DNA from: Brachynemurus nebulosus
Lineage: Eukaryota; Arthropoda; Insecta; Neuroptera; Myrmeleontidae
Length of the DNA stretch: 64,000 nucleotides
Direction of reading: 5' to 3'
Assembly (NCBI GenBank): GCA_035578155.1
Contig: JAPWDM010000004.1
Coordinates: 58,450,160-58,514,159 of the forward strand
Within the stretch, counting starts at the first letter, position 1. Each line of letters opens with the position of its first letter. The notes under the pieces were generated by a model, which worked only from the letters and a program-made list of their open reading frames with translations, had not been told where the DNA came from and did not search any database. Positions 48,855-59,687 of this stretch are shown here, piece after piece. Made by a program: the position numbers and the translations under genes.

Positions 48855-49080
48855 TTCCTTTTAGTGTTCCGTACCAAAACTGGCAAAACGGAACACTTAT
48901 GCAAATCACCTCAGTGTCTGTCCGAGTGTCACAGGCAATTTCCTCTGAGACCACTCGACGCGAAAATTTGAAACTTAGCACGGAAATAGGGTTTGGTTGC
49001 CCAGAAGTGTCGCTGAATTTTGATTCTGGGGGTTAATTTTAGGGAATAACCTGGAAACAAAATTTTTTGCCGAGAGCACT
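48855..49080 (+). repeat. dispersed-repeat fragment (GTTCCGTACC type)
   Basis: The sequence begins GTGTTCCGTACCAAAACTGG, then AAAACGGAACACTTATGCA and TGTCTGTCCG words, then a balanced-composition stretch. This opening is familiar to me from interspersed repeats in insect genomes, but I cannot name the family. No terminal repeats are seen. A 66-codon open frame here has no known domain. Confidence 0.4.
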
Positions 49081-49159
49081 GAGTAAGGTATCAAATTAAA
49101 GCCTATTAAATCACGAATTCAGTAATATATACAACTACATACTTTTGCCCATTTTTTTT

Positions 49160-49202
49160 TAAATTTATTTATTTATTTATTTATTTATTTATTTTTTTTT
49201 TA
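49160..49202. repeat. (ATTT)n microsatellite and T run
   Basis: About eight ATTT units are followed by a run of T. Confidence 0.9.
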
Positions 49203-50338
49203 GAAAAACTATGAAAATTGCTGTCCCCAGCCTTTATGATAAGAAAGATTGTTCAAAAAAATCTAAGAAGATTTACGAATATTAAGAATGGGGTGTAGAT
49301 TGAGCGAAAATTATCAAACCTGAATTTTCTTGCACAACTTGCTTGGCATGTCAAAAGAAAAGTTGATGACATATATTGCTTTGATCAAGATGTTAATCAA
49401 TAATTATATTACTATTATCACAATATAAATAAAAGATTATTACCATAGGCAGTAGCGAAACGCACTTTCAATCCTTTTTTGATATAAATACAAACAACTA
49501 TGTATGTCCTTTTTTACTTATGTGATTGTATGTGTTTGTACATGTGAGATTGAGGGCAATGTTCATATTATATTAATGAAACTTCTTTATTAAAATTTTC
49601 TCTACTGGAGAAAATTTAATTAAAAAGCCAAACTAACTGATTAAATCTCACCAAGTTTGGCGGTAAAAGTTTCAAATTCAAAATTAACCTTGAAAATTAT
49701 TTTTTAATAAGTTAAAACATATTTTTTATAACAAGTCAAAATATAAATTTTTTTAGACCGTCTCACAGGAACTCCAAGAACTGCAACTCAGGGGGGAATA
49801 GAACATTTTATTGCACTCCTCAGAGTTCTACTGTGTTTCAGAAATCAGGCAGATGCTTTAGTTTATGTTCCTTTTAAAACATAAGTAATATATGTAGTAC
49901 CGAACATGACATGCATTTGTACTGAAATATTACTATGTTCTACCAACTAAAATTTTTCCGTAAAAATATATGTTATAAAGTACTAAGAGACATATTACTG
50001 AACAAAAAATGGTGGGTGTCGCTAACGCGTAAGTGCCAAAAAAAATTTACTTAAATTTAAAAATTTGAAAAAATGAGTATAATAAAGGGATAAAACGTTA
50101 ATTTTTTTTATTACTTTGTTTGAGGTGGGTACACAATATATATTAAACTAAAATAAATCGGCTCAGTAATTTCCTAAAAAAAATTTTTTTTTAAATTTTT
50201 GTCTGTTTGTGTATTTATAAACTATTACGCTCAGAGGGTCTAAATTTGGCAGGGATGTATCTGAGGCCAAGAAGTATTATTTTCTATAAAAACAATCAAT
50301 TTTGCGTCAAGGGCCGTTTTCCCTATCTCACCCAGCTA
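49203..50338. other. AT-rich intergenic DNA
   Basis: No gene recognised. Confidence 0.5.
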
Positions 50339-50745
50339 TGCCCTTTCTAATACCCCTGTCGCAACATTCTACATAACATAGCGAATTTCCGATCATAAAA
50401 GTTACTTTTTCTCGAAAACACGCTTACCTAGAATATTGGTTCAAAATGTATTTTCTGTGATTTTCTTTGTTCTTTACCATAATGTAAAAAAAAATAGGAA
50501 AAACTTTTAATTTTTGGCAAATTTTTGCAAAAAACTCATTTTTTTGAGGTTTCCGGAATCGGACGTGTCTGGCTGGAGAACTCATCCAATATTTTTGGAC
50601 TTCCAACATTTTACTGTTTTATTATATTCAAATCCTAACGGTATCCTATTATTATAACAAGTTTCATTCAACCTTGAATTTCTCGGAAATATAGCCAATC
50701 AGATTTTCGAAAATTCGAAAGTAATTTAAAATAGAAATAGTCCTC
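50339..50745 (-). repeat. family T-related repeat, inverted partner of 22.9-23.3 kb
   Basis: On the minus strand this parallels 22900-23276 throughout and ends with the CAGGGGTATT terminus at 50339-50360. One internal difference is CCGGAATCGGACGTG against CCAATTCCAAAAACC-type sequence. The TAGCGAATTT start is not present. Confidence 0.6.
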
Positions 50746-51031
50746 ACTATATGAAATTTTGTATTGTGGTATATTTCGATGTTAAAAAACGTCCTTCAAA
50801 ACCACTGATTCAAATTATTTGTATAAATGCTATAAAATGGATAAAATTTTTATCTTTTAAGACGAAATTTGTTGTAAAGTTATTTTTATCTAACTTATGG
50901 CGAATAAAAATATTATTTAATTATGATCCAAGAATAAATTCAACAAAATTTTTGATTTCTCGCTTGTGACATGGTTAACATATTTATACGTAGTATAATT
51001 TATTATGTGTAAGGAATTCCTTTATTAAATA
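50746..51031. other. AT-rich spacer
   Basis: No feature recognised. Confidence 0.4.
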
Positions 51032-51745
51032 CTAGCTGTACCGGCGACGTCGTTCGCGCATAAAATAAATGGAAAGTATATATGTATAATCATCATAAAT
51101 CAAAATTATATAAGTATATAACTATAATCAATACAAAGCATTTGTAGAGAACGGAAAAAGTACAAATGATTTTTGTATTTTCCCGAGGGAAGGAAACATT
51201 TTTCTGTAGTAAAAAGTATCCTAAATGTTGACGCAAGTAATAAGCTATCACCACACCAAATTTCATAAAAATTCGTTCAATAGTTTTTGCGTAATGTGTG
51301 CACATGTTCAAAATGGTTTTTATATTTGCTCGTGGGGATGAGACACTTTCCTTGAATAAAAAGTATCTTAGATGTTAACTTAGGTAATAAGGTATCAACA
51401 CACCAAATTGCATCAAAATCCGTTCATTAGTTTTTGCGTAATGTGTGTATATGCTTAACATGGTTTTTCCATTTTCCGGTGGGAATTAGACATTTTCCCG
51501 GAGTAAAAAGTATCTTAGGTGCTGATCCAGGTAATAAGTTATCAGCACCCAAGATTTTATTAAAATTCGTCCAGTAATTTTTGCGTGATGCGTGAACAGA
51601 CACACACACACACACAGCCAGACAGATAGACAGACGGACAGACAAAAATGTTAATAATCGCGGTTTTGATATCTACATTGATAACTATTTACAGCACCAG
51701 CAAAATTTTCAAAAAATATTCCATGTACAGAAACGGTCTTCCTAC
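51032..51745 (-). mobile_element. family U copy 3 (Helitron-like)
   Basis: On the minus strand it starts near the GACCGTTTCTGTACATGGAA block and has a (CTGT)n/(GTGT)n tract at about 51600-51645. Three GATAACTTATTACC units follow, and it ends GACGTCGCCGGTACAGCTAG, with CTAG at 51035-51032. The GACGTCGT...CAGCTAG end matches copy 1. The 240-bp leader of copies 1 and 4 is absent. Confidence 0.65.
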
Positions 51746-51937
51746 AGTTGAACTATATCTATAGATTACCTATTGATGGCTTTATTATTTAAAATGTTAA
51801 TTTTTTTCACATTAAATTGCTCCCTGTTCTAAAAAAAAATACATTTAAAATATTATAAAATTTTAATTATATTATATAAAATTTTAATTATATTTATAAT
51901 TTTAATTATAAAATTTCCTATGAAATTGAGGTTCTTA

Positions 51938-52651
51938 CGGCCGGTTTTACATTCACATTTAAAGCCGACTTTAACACTAAAGCCAACTTTAAAACTGATT
52001 TTATTTTTGGTACTGTTTTACAATCAAATTTAAAGCTCCTTTAGTGTAAAAGTCGACTTTAAACTAAAGTAAGAATTATCTCGACTTTTACTGCTTAAAG
52101 TCTGCTTTAACATATTTGTTATTGCTGATTATTATTGTTGAATTTTGTTTATAAGCATAATTTTTCTATAAAATATTCGTACCTTAAATGAATAAAATAA
52201 AAATTTTATTTGTTTGCGTATTTTCAATAATATTTTTGATTATTTTTACGTCTTGGATTAATATTAAACATTCCTTTGGGTTAAACTGGCTGAACGATTT
52301 CTGGGTTACCCGCGATTTTTTTTATGAATCATTGTATTTATGATAAATTTCTTTTAAAAAGAAATAATGTAGTTTTCTATTCCAATCTCACTGGCAGTAG
52401 CGAAATGAGTGAAATGCGTATTTTTTGAAATTCAATCATGTTTATATTTTCGTTTCTATAGTTATTTTTTTTTAAATGTAAGATTGGCTACGATCATTCA
52501 TAGTTCGTTTTATTCATGCAACACTTAAAAGTCCTTTAACAAGAGTAAGCAGACCTGATCATTGTAAAACAATGCTAAAAATAAAGTCGACTTTAAATTA
52601 AAAGTAGCTTTAGTTAAAGAACCTTTAAAATTATAAATGTAAAACCGGCCG
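51938..52651. mobile_element. PIF/Harbinger-like MITE, 714 bp
   Basis: The ends CGGCCGGTTTTACATTCACA and its inverted match (ATAAATGTAAAACCGGCCG) are flanked by TTA on both sides (51935-51937 and 52652-52654), the 3-bp target duplication typical of PIF/Harbinger. Subterminal regions repeat AAAGTCGACTTTAAA palindromes. There is no transposase frame. Confidence 0.8.
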
Positions 52652-52654
52652 TTA

Positions 52655-53041
52655 GACAATTTAATTTTCATGGAAAAATGTATCAGAACATGAATGAACA
52701 TTTAATTTATTAATGTACTTCTGTATTTTAATTTATTAAGGTACGTCTGTATTAGTGACGCTAGTGGCCGTTAATTACTAGGTATTTAAATTTTAATAGA
52801 TTCCAGTCATTCTTATAGTTTAATTGTTTGGGTTGTATCATGAACACAAGCAAAATAATATTATAATTTCTATTAACTTCTAAAATAATATTATAAATTA
52901 TATTACGTAGATATACGGTTCAAAGTTTAGAAAGTAAATGTTTTTGTGGTTATTTTTGTTGCTATGCTAAGGTAAAATAAAAAAAAAACTAGGAAAATTT
53001 AATAAATAATTAATTTTCTTAAAAATATTTTTAGGTTTACT

Positions 53042-53046
<5 letters not shown>
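52655..53046. other. AT-rich spacer
   Basis: No feature recognised. Confidence 0.4.
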
Positions 53047-53137
<91 letters not shown>

Positions 53138-53165
53138 TTATATATAAATAAATATATATACATAT

Positions 53166-53214
<49 letters not shown>

Positions 53215-53240
53215 TATATAATTTTATATATATATATATA
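53047..53240. repeat. (TA)n microsatellite
   Basis: A long TA tract with ACAA and AAATA interruptions, joined directly to a family T fragment at its usual internal junction (TATAAATTTTAGTG). Confidence 0.95.
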
Positions 53241-53366
53241 AATTTTAGTGAATATCATTTTCGTATTCTAGGGACCTCAAAACATGTTTCTGTTATAGTC
53301 TCGACCTCAGGTTCTACAATCAGACCGGGCGTAATAGCTGAATTTCGAATTTTCGAAATTCGCTAA
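53241..53366 (-). mobile_element. family T, start fragment
   Basis: The minus-strand start is at 53366 (TTTTAGCGAATTTCGAAAAT), followed by the GAGGTCCCTAGAATACGAAA and ATGATATTCACTAAAATTTA segments, then TA. It matches the 57.6-kb subtype rather than the 25.8-kb subtype. Confidence 0.7.
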
Positions 53367-53931
53367 AACGAAACAATCCTTTCTTAAATTACTAATATTG
53401 TACCTACTTAATTAATCTTTTATTAATTAAATCTTCATAAGTAACTGATACTAGAATTTCTTAATCTATTGTGTTTGTTCAATAATTTTGACTCGGAAAA
53501 GGACGCTCAAAACCTAAGCATTGTGACTGGCGTTTCACACGTCAACTTAATTCTATGTAAGTGACTATTTTACTTAAACAATATTCGTTTAACTAAATTA
53601 ATTCTGTTTTATAATATTTAATCTATAATAGTTGTTCAATTGTGCACACTCTACTGCTAAAATTATTGACTCAATAGTACAGTAGAGCCTCTCCTATCCC
53701 TCACCTATCCCTGCTCAATAGCGTAATCCAGTAGTCGCTCCACTGGTGGTCCTTTGGACGTTCGAACGGACCCTCGCGTTCGCGCTTTTAAAATTCTGAA
53801 GGTAGAAGTGTTCTGAGTGCTTGATTTGAGGACTAGGCCACGGAGGAAACTACTCCAATCTTGTAGCAAAGCCATCAAACAAATAAACTAAACAACATTT
53901 TATCTTAGAGTGGCCACTTTACTCGAGTCTC

Positions 53932-53933
<2 letters not shown>
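53367..53933. other. intergenic DNA with a possible pogo-type end
   Basis: ACAGTAGAGCCTCTCCTATC at 53681 resembles a pogo/Tigger end, but no inverted partner was found. The GC-richer stretch 53740-53870 has no gene I recognise. Confidence 0.35.
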
Positions 53934-54004
<71 letters not shown>

Positions 54005-54021
54005 TATATATACTTATATAA

Positions 54022-54102
<81 letters not shown>
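53934..54102. repeat. (TA)n microsatellite
   Basis: About 170 bp of TA with CATATAAG and CTTATATAAG interruptions near 53991-54023. Confidence 0.95.
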
Positions 54103-54105
<3 letters not shown>

Positions 54106-54310
54106 CGGGCACAAGATTGCCGTGAAAATGTAAATTTCTTAATTTTGTAAATTCATACAGATTGCCGTGTGAAATATGAAAGTTGAAATTATAACTATTA
54201 AATTAGTTTTCCTAGCAACTAAAATGATAAAAATAAAACAGTCTATTTCGGACATTTGAAGCAGATATTTGTAGTTTTATTTTCGAAGAAATAATTGGAG
54301 TCATTTGCGT

Positions 54311-54311
<1 letters not shown>

Positions 54312-54388
<77 letters not shown>
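54312..54388. repeat. (TA)n microsatellite
   Basis: A pure TA tract of about 76 bases. No family T sequence borders it. Confidence 0.95.
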
Positions 54389-54389
<1 letters not shown>

Positions 54390-55110
54390 CTTGAGTTTTC
54401 TGAGAGTTGCCATTCGATTTATTCCTAAAATATGCATCTAATAGAAAAATAGTTTATACCAAAAATATTTAAAATCGAGGGGGCCATTGTTCCAGACTTC
54501 TAGGACCTACGGTTTTATTGGAATAGAAAAAATTTTTTTTCAGATGGAAAGTTTTTTTTAAATGTTTTTTTTTATTTTGTTTTTTTTTTTTTTTTTTTTT
54601 TTTTTTTGTTTAATTAGTTTACCACTTCAAATTACCAATTATGTTAAAATTTTCATTATTTGATTCCATATTTCTGAGAAATTGCAATTTTAGTTTTCAT
54701 AACCCGTGGTTAGGTTTCTTTAATTGAACGCAAAAAATACGGTTAATTTTCAATTTACGTTAAAAAAACACAAAATAAATTGTGATCCTCTTGCAATAAA
54801 ACCTCTTACAATAAAACAAAATGTATTAATTAAATACATTAATTATCAAAATAATTTGTAGTTTTTCCTCAAATATTTAACTCAGTATTCAATAAAAGGT
54901 CATTAAATTACAGCTATAGTTTTAATTTTTAATATTTAATATTACACCACACTAAGGAGGTCAAAATTAAGTAGGTTTGAAAAGGGCATTATGTACTTAC
55001 TAAACTTTTTTGTTAAGTATGGAACCTGTATACTTTTATATTATTTGTAGCTTCCTCTCGAAATGTATAGATAGCATAGATATGATGTTAATGATGTATC
55101 ACTGATATAG
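54389..55110. other. AT-rich intergenic DNA with long T run
   Basis: A run of T lies at about 54581-54607. No gene recognised. Confidence 0.5.
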
Positions 55111-55601
55111 TATATTGTGCAATAAGTGCGGGAAATTGTCGATTGCCCACGAAAGCGAAGTTGAGCGCACGAACGTAGTGAGTGCGCTCATTCGCTTGAG
55201 TGGGGGAATCGACAATTCCGCACGAGTTGCACATACTATTTTTTATTACGAATTTCACATACTTTTTCTATTATTATCACTAATTTGACATTTTTATTTC
55301 TTTTTAAAATAATATTTTTAAGTGTTCGTCTTTTTTTTTTCTGAATTAATTATCGTTTAAATTACTTTATTGATGGTTTCTATAGAAATAATTATGAAAT
55401 ATTTATTAAATGAAAAATTAAGAGGCGGCTTTACGTGTTTTGATTAAATTTGGCGTGTTTTATTGTCAATTTGCGTGTGCAAAGTTACTTTCCACACGCA
55501 AAAAAGTATGCGGGAAGAGTACAGTGGGCAAGTAGCTATTTTGCGTACAGAAATGTGTGCGCCAAGTTAGTACTTCTCCCGCATGAGTAATAAAAAATAA
55601 T
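55111..55601. mobile_element. hairpin-ended element, ~490 bp, unclassified
   Basis: The left 125 bp (55111-55237) form a near-complete hairpin: the GTGCGGGAAATTGTCGATTG and GCGCAC segments pair with GTGCGCTCATTCGCTTGAG to CAATTCCGCAC. A second hairpin (GCGGGAAGAGTAC with GTACTTCTCCCGC) lies at about 55520-55580. Between them TATTTTTTATTAC and GTAATAAAAAATA are inverted. It carries no gene. It is probably a non-autonomous DNA element. Confidence 0.55.
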
Positions 55602-55708
55602 TAACATACAAGTTGTCATTTATTTGCCAAGTTGTCAATATTTTAACCGTGTTTAAAGAAAAAGTAAGAAAATTGTCTAAAAAGTATTCTGAGCTTGCAG
55701 TATTAGTC

Positions 55709-56643
55709 CAGTGCAATTAGTCATTATTAAGGGAAAATGACGGAACCCATTTATAATGAATGGATTTCAAAGATTTTCTTGGGGGGTTTTCCAATGGCAT
55801 AAAGTAAAAAGTTTACCCATTTAAAATTACCGCAATTTTGTAAATTCGTAAATTTTCCGAAAAAATAAAAAAATTGAGAAATCAATAAAAAATGCAATTA
55901 TCGGAATTTTTTGAATATTCCTTTCAAGAAAATAATGATTGTTTTATTTCGTTAGAAGGGCAATTATCTATACATAGGTATTCGTATAATAAAATTGTAA
56001 CGAGACCGTTTCTGTATATGGAATATTTTCTGAAAATTGTACTAGTACTGTACAAATAGTTATCGATGTAAATATCAAAACATTCGATTTTTTTGTCTGT
56101 CTATCTGTCAGTCTGTCTCTTTACGCATCACGCTTTGTCTGTCTTTTTACTCCGGGAAAATGTCTCATTCCCACGGGAAAATAGGAAAACCATTTTTAAC
56201 ATGTGCACACATTACGGAAAATTATTGAACGGATTTTGATGAAATTTGGTTTGGTGATAACTTATTACTTGGGTCAACATTTAATATACTTGCTACTCGG
56301 GGAAAATATCTGGATCATTCTAGATTCCCGCGGGAAAATAGAAAAACCCTTTTGAGTATCTGCACACATTACCTACGCAAAAAGTATTGAACGGATTTTG
56401 ATGAAATTTGGTGTGGTGATAACTTATTACCTGGGTCAACATCTAAGATACTTTTTTGCTCCGGGAAAATGTCTCACTCCTACGGAAAAAGAAAAAAACT
56501 ATTTTGAGCATGTGCAACAGTGCATGCATTACGCAGAAATTATTGTTCTATGCAAGTTCTGTATAATTAATACATTTATATACTTCTCATTGAGTTGATA
56601 ACAACTAGTTTAACAGCTAACAACTAACAGCGAGTAGAGCTAG
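55709..56643 (+). mobile_element. family U copy 4 with leader
   Basis: It opens with the same leader as copy 1 (CAGTGCAATTAGTCATT and GGGAAAATGACGGA), then ACGAGACCGTTTCTGTATAT and a CTGT-rich tract. Repeated GAACGGATTTTGATGAAATT, TGGTGATAACTTATTAC units follow, and it ends GCGAGTAGAGCTAG. Copies 1 and 4 also share the next bases (CTAGTTTAAACTAATTTT), which contain a 12-bp palindrome. Confidence 0.65.
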
Positions 56644-56649
56644 TTTAAA

Positions 56650-57350
56650 CTAATTTTCTTCGACGTTTCCACTTTCGATGTCATCCATTAATATTATTGG
56701 TGGAGCATTCAAACAGCTAACTCGCTTACATTTTAAACATGCTATTGAGCAATGTAAGCCACTTTTTCTACATCCACAAGCAGAGCTACAGCAAGTTTTA
56801 CAAAAAATTATTTATAATAAATTTTCAGATGCCTGTTTCTTACACATTGGTAATGCCTGTTCAATGCTTTTATTGGAGTAAATTTTTGCGGGTACTTTTC
56901 CTTTTGCTGGTTTCAGAAAATATATTTCTCAATGGGTAGGTGTTAAAGCTGTTAATAAAACCAACACATCAATATCTTCGGCAACAACAACAACATTTTC
57001 TGAATCAATATTAATTGCCGTTTGTATAATTAATGTATCTGCGTCACCTTCTGCTTGATACGAGAAAAATTATTTTCTAATATAGCTAATTATAGCTAAT
57101 TTCTTCCTCAGCATTTCGATGAATCTTGTTTTGTTATTGCTGTTTGCAAGAAACTTTTCTTGGCGAATTTTCAAAGGTGTTTTCTCATCAATAATTACAT
57201 CTGTTGAGGCATTTTTTAATGATCGACGATATCTTTCCGTTGATTTAGTGCAGTTATTGCTGCGATATCCATCAAAAACGACAGAAACATTATTTACATA
57301 TTTATTTCTCAGATATCGTATGTAATGATTGCATACATTTTTTCTTCAGA
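56650..57350 (-). pseudogene. decayed gene with PIN/FEN-like acidic core and Cys-rich tail
   Basis: One minus-strand frame runs from about 57350 to the TAG at 56650-56652 with three internal stops (about 57070, 56930 and 56814). In order it reads YIRYLRNKYVNN, VSVVFDGYRSNNCTKSTERY, EKFLANSNNKTRFIEMLRKK, AEGDADTLIIQTA, VVVVAEDIDVLVLLTAL, KPAKGKVPAKIYSNKSI and a Cys-rich CCSSACGCRKSGLHC...CLKC...SC. The FDGY, GDAD and EDIDVLVLL acidic motifs resemble PIN/FEN-type nuclease folds. I recall similar uncharacterised multicopy proteins in insects and cnidarians with a longer middle section, apparently deleted here. Its stop overlaps the TAGTTTAAACTA palindrome beside the family U end, so it may have travelled with, or been hit by, that element. 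Confidence 0.6.
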
Positions 57351-57722
57351 ATCGTGTTTTATGGGTTTGAAAACGGATAGCACCTCTACTCTCCTCTCGA
57401 TTGGTTATTGTCAGATACAGTGTAATAGTCTAATTTTTCGGTGAAAGTTCAACTAAAACTACAATGGACATATTATGTATAATATTAATTAAATATTAAA
57501 TAAAAACTAGAAATATTTTATGATGAGATTTGTGAAAAATTGTAGCTATTTAATTACGAAATCCCGACTTAATGCTCGTCTAGCACACACATACCGATTT
57601 TAGCGAATTTCGAAAACTCGAAATTCAGCTATTACAGTAGGTCTCATGACGCAATCTGAGTCCGGGACTATGGCAGAAATCTGTTTTGAGGTCCCTAGAA
57701 TACGAAAATGATATTCACTAAA

Positions 57723-57814
<92 letters not shown>

Positions 57815-58463
57815 GTGCTCCCACGATAACTCTCGAACGAAACGTCTAACGCTTATGAAATTTTGTGTGCGGACTGGATTCTGAATTGGCTTGGCTAAGT
57901 TCGTTAGCCAGACACGTCGGATGCCCAGAAGTAGGTTTTCTGGCCATTTTTTATCATTCGATCCTATCATAAGGCAGTTCGATTTTTACATCGTTGAAAA
58001 GGAAAAAAAAATTATGAAGAAAATATTCTTATAATTTTCTTTCTATTTTAAGTATTTTTCGAGAAAATGTAAATTTTCACTTTTATTCTTTCTTTGTTAG
58101 TCTAATAAGTAATTTATATTTATATCTCAGTTCTTTATGAAGTATAAAAATATTTCACTTTTTTATTAAAGAATTTTGTGAGAACAAGTGAAGTCTATTC
58201 ACATACATGTGTTATAACACACATACATGTATAGAGTTTTGTTTCTCATTTATTGCATTATAATTAGCATGGTTCTATCTCATGTTAAAAAATGTAAATT
58301 AAACAGATTTTCTAAGCTAATGTAATGAAGAATTTTTTTTTTTTTTATTGAATTTTTAAGTAAACAAGAAATTGAAGATTATGTTATGATATAAATATTA
58401 TTAAATATGAAACAAAACAAAATATGTACAATGTACATATGTATGTACGAAAAAATATTTTGA

Positions 58464-59560
58464 ATCGATTTTGAAAATTTTTTCACTAATAATTAATAAT
58501 GTTAAAAAATTAAACCATTTCAAATGGATTTAAGGTATTTTATGTGAGGTAAAGGTTTTCGGGACCTAAAAAGGCCAGAAATTAATTAACCAGTCGATTT
58601 TAAAAATTTTTTCACAGTTGGTAAGTTAAACTATTTGAATTAATTAATTAAATGATGTCCGCAAGAAGCTTACGGACTGCCATAAGTTATATGAGATCCT
58701 TAGAACCCTTTTCTTACTGTTAGAGTACTAGACTTGTATGAGTTTCGCCAGAATTTACTGATCCCATAATTGTAAAAAATAAACTAAGCGACCAATTTTA
58801 AAAATTTCTTCACTGTTACAGAGCTAAACTATTTTAGATAGATTTAGAATACATTATGTAAGGTCCGCCAGGGTCCACAGGACCCAAAAGTGTCAAAAAT
58901 AAACTAACTGACCGATTTTGAAAATTTTTTCACTGTTACAGAGCTAAACTATTTTAGATAAATATAAATTACGTTATGTAAGGTCCACCAAGGTCCATAG
59001 AACCCAAAAGTGTCAAAAATAAACTAACTGACCGATTTTGAAAATTTTTTCACTGTTACAGAGCTAAACTATTTTAGATAAATATAGATTACGTTATGTA
59101 AGGTCTGCCAGGGTCCATGGGATCCAAAAGTGTCAAAAATAAACTAACCGACCGATTTTGAAAATTTTTTCACTGTTGGGGAACTAAGCTATTTTAGATA
59201 GACATACATTACATTATTTAGGGTCCGCCAGGGTCCATGGGACCCAAAAGTGGTAAAAATAAACTAACCGACCGATTTTGAAAATTTTTTCACTGTTACA
59301 GAGCTAAACTATTTTAGATAAATATAGATTACCTTATGTAAAGTCTGCCAGGGTCCATCGGATCCAAATAAACTAACCGACCGATTTTGAAAATTTTTTC
59401 ACTGTTGGGGAGCTAAGCCATTTTAGATACATATAGATTACGTTATGTAAGGTCTGAAGTGTCAGCAGGACCTAAAAGTGTGAAAAATAAAATAACTGAC
59501 CGATTTTGAAACTTTTTTACTATTACCGAGGTAAACTATTTTAGATAGGTACAGGTTGTG
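58464..59560 (+). repeat. minisatellite of ~120-bp family T modules
   Basis: Successive units begin with CGATTTTGAAAATTTTTTCAC near 58464, 58602, 58793, 58912, 59032, 59152, 59272, 59380 and 59497. The central units have a 119-120 bp period. Each also has GAGCTAAACTATTTTAGATA, TTATGTAAGGTC and GGGTCCA..GGGACCCAAAAGTG segments. Central units are most alike and edge units most diverged, the pattern expected from unequal exchange. Two further units lie beyond the Merlin insertion at about 62410 and 62530. Confidence 0.85.
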
Positions 59561-59623
59561 TTATCTGAGATCCACAACTGTCCTGCGGATGCAAATGCGG
59601 CGTAGAATGCTACACAACGGGTT

Positions 59624-59685
<62 letters not shown>

Positions 59686-59687
<2 letters not shown>

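Noticed and set aside
58464..59560. Possible CRISPR-like array of regular repeats
   Set aside because: The units are ~120 bp tandem modules without unique spacers, in a eukaryotic element, with no cas genes.
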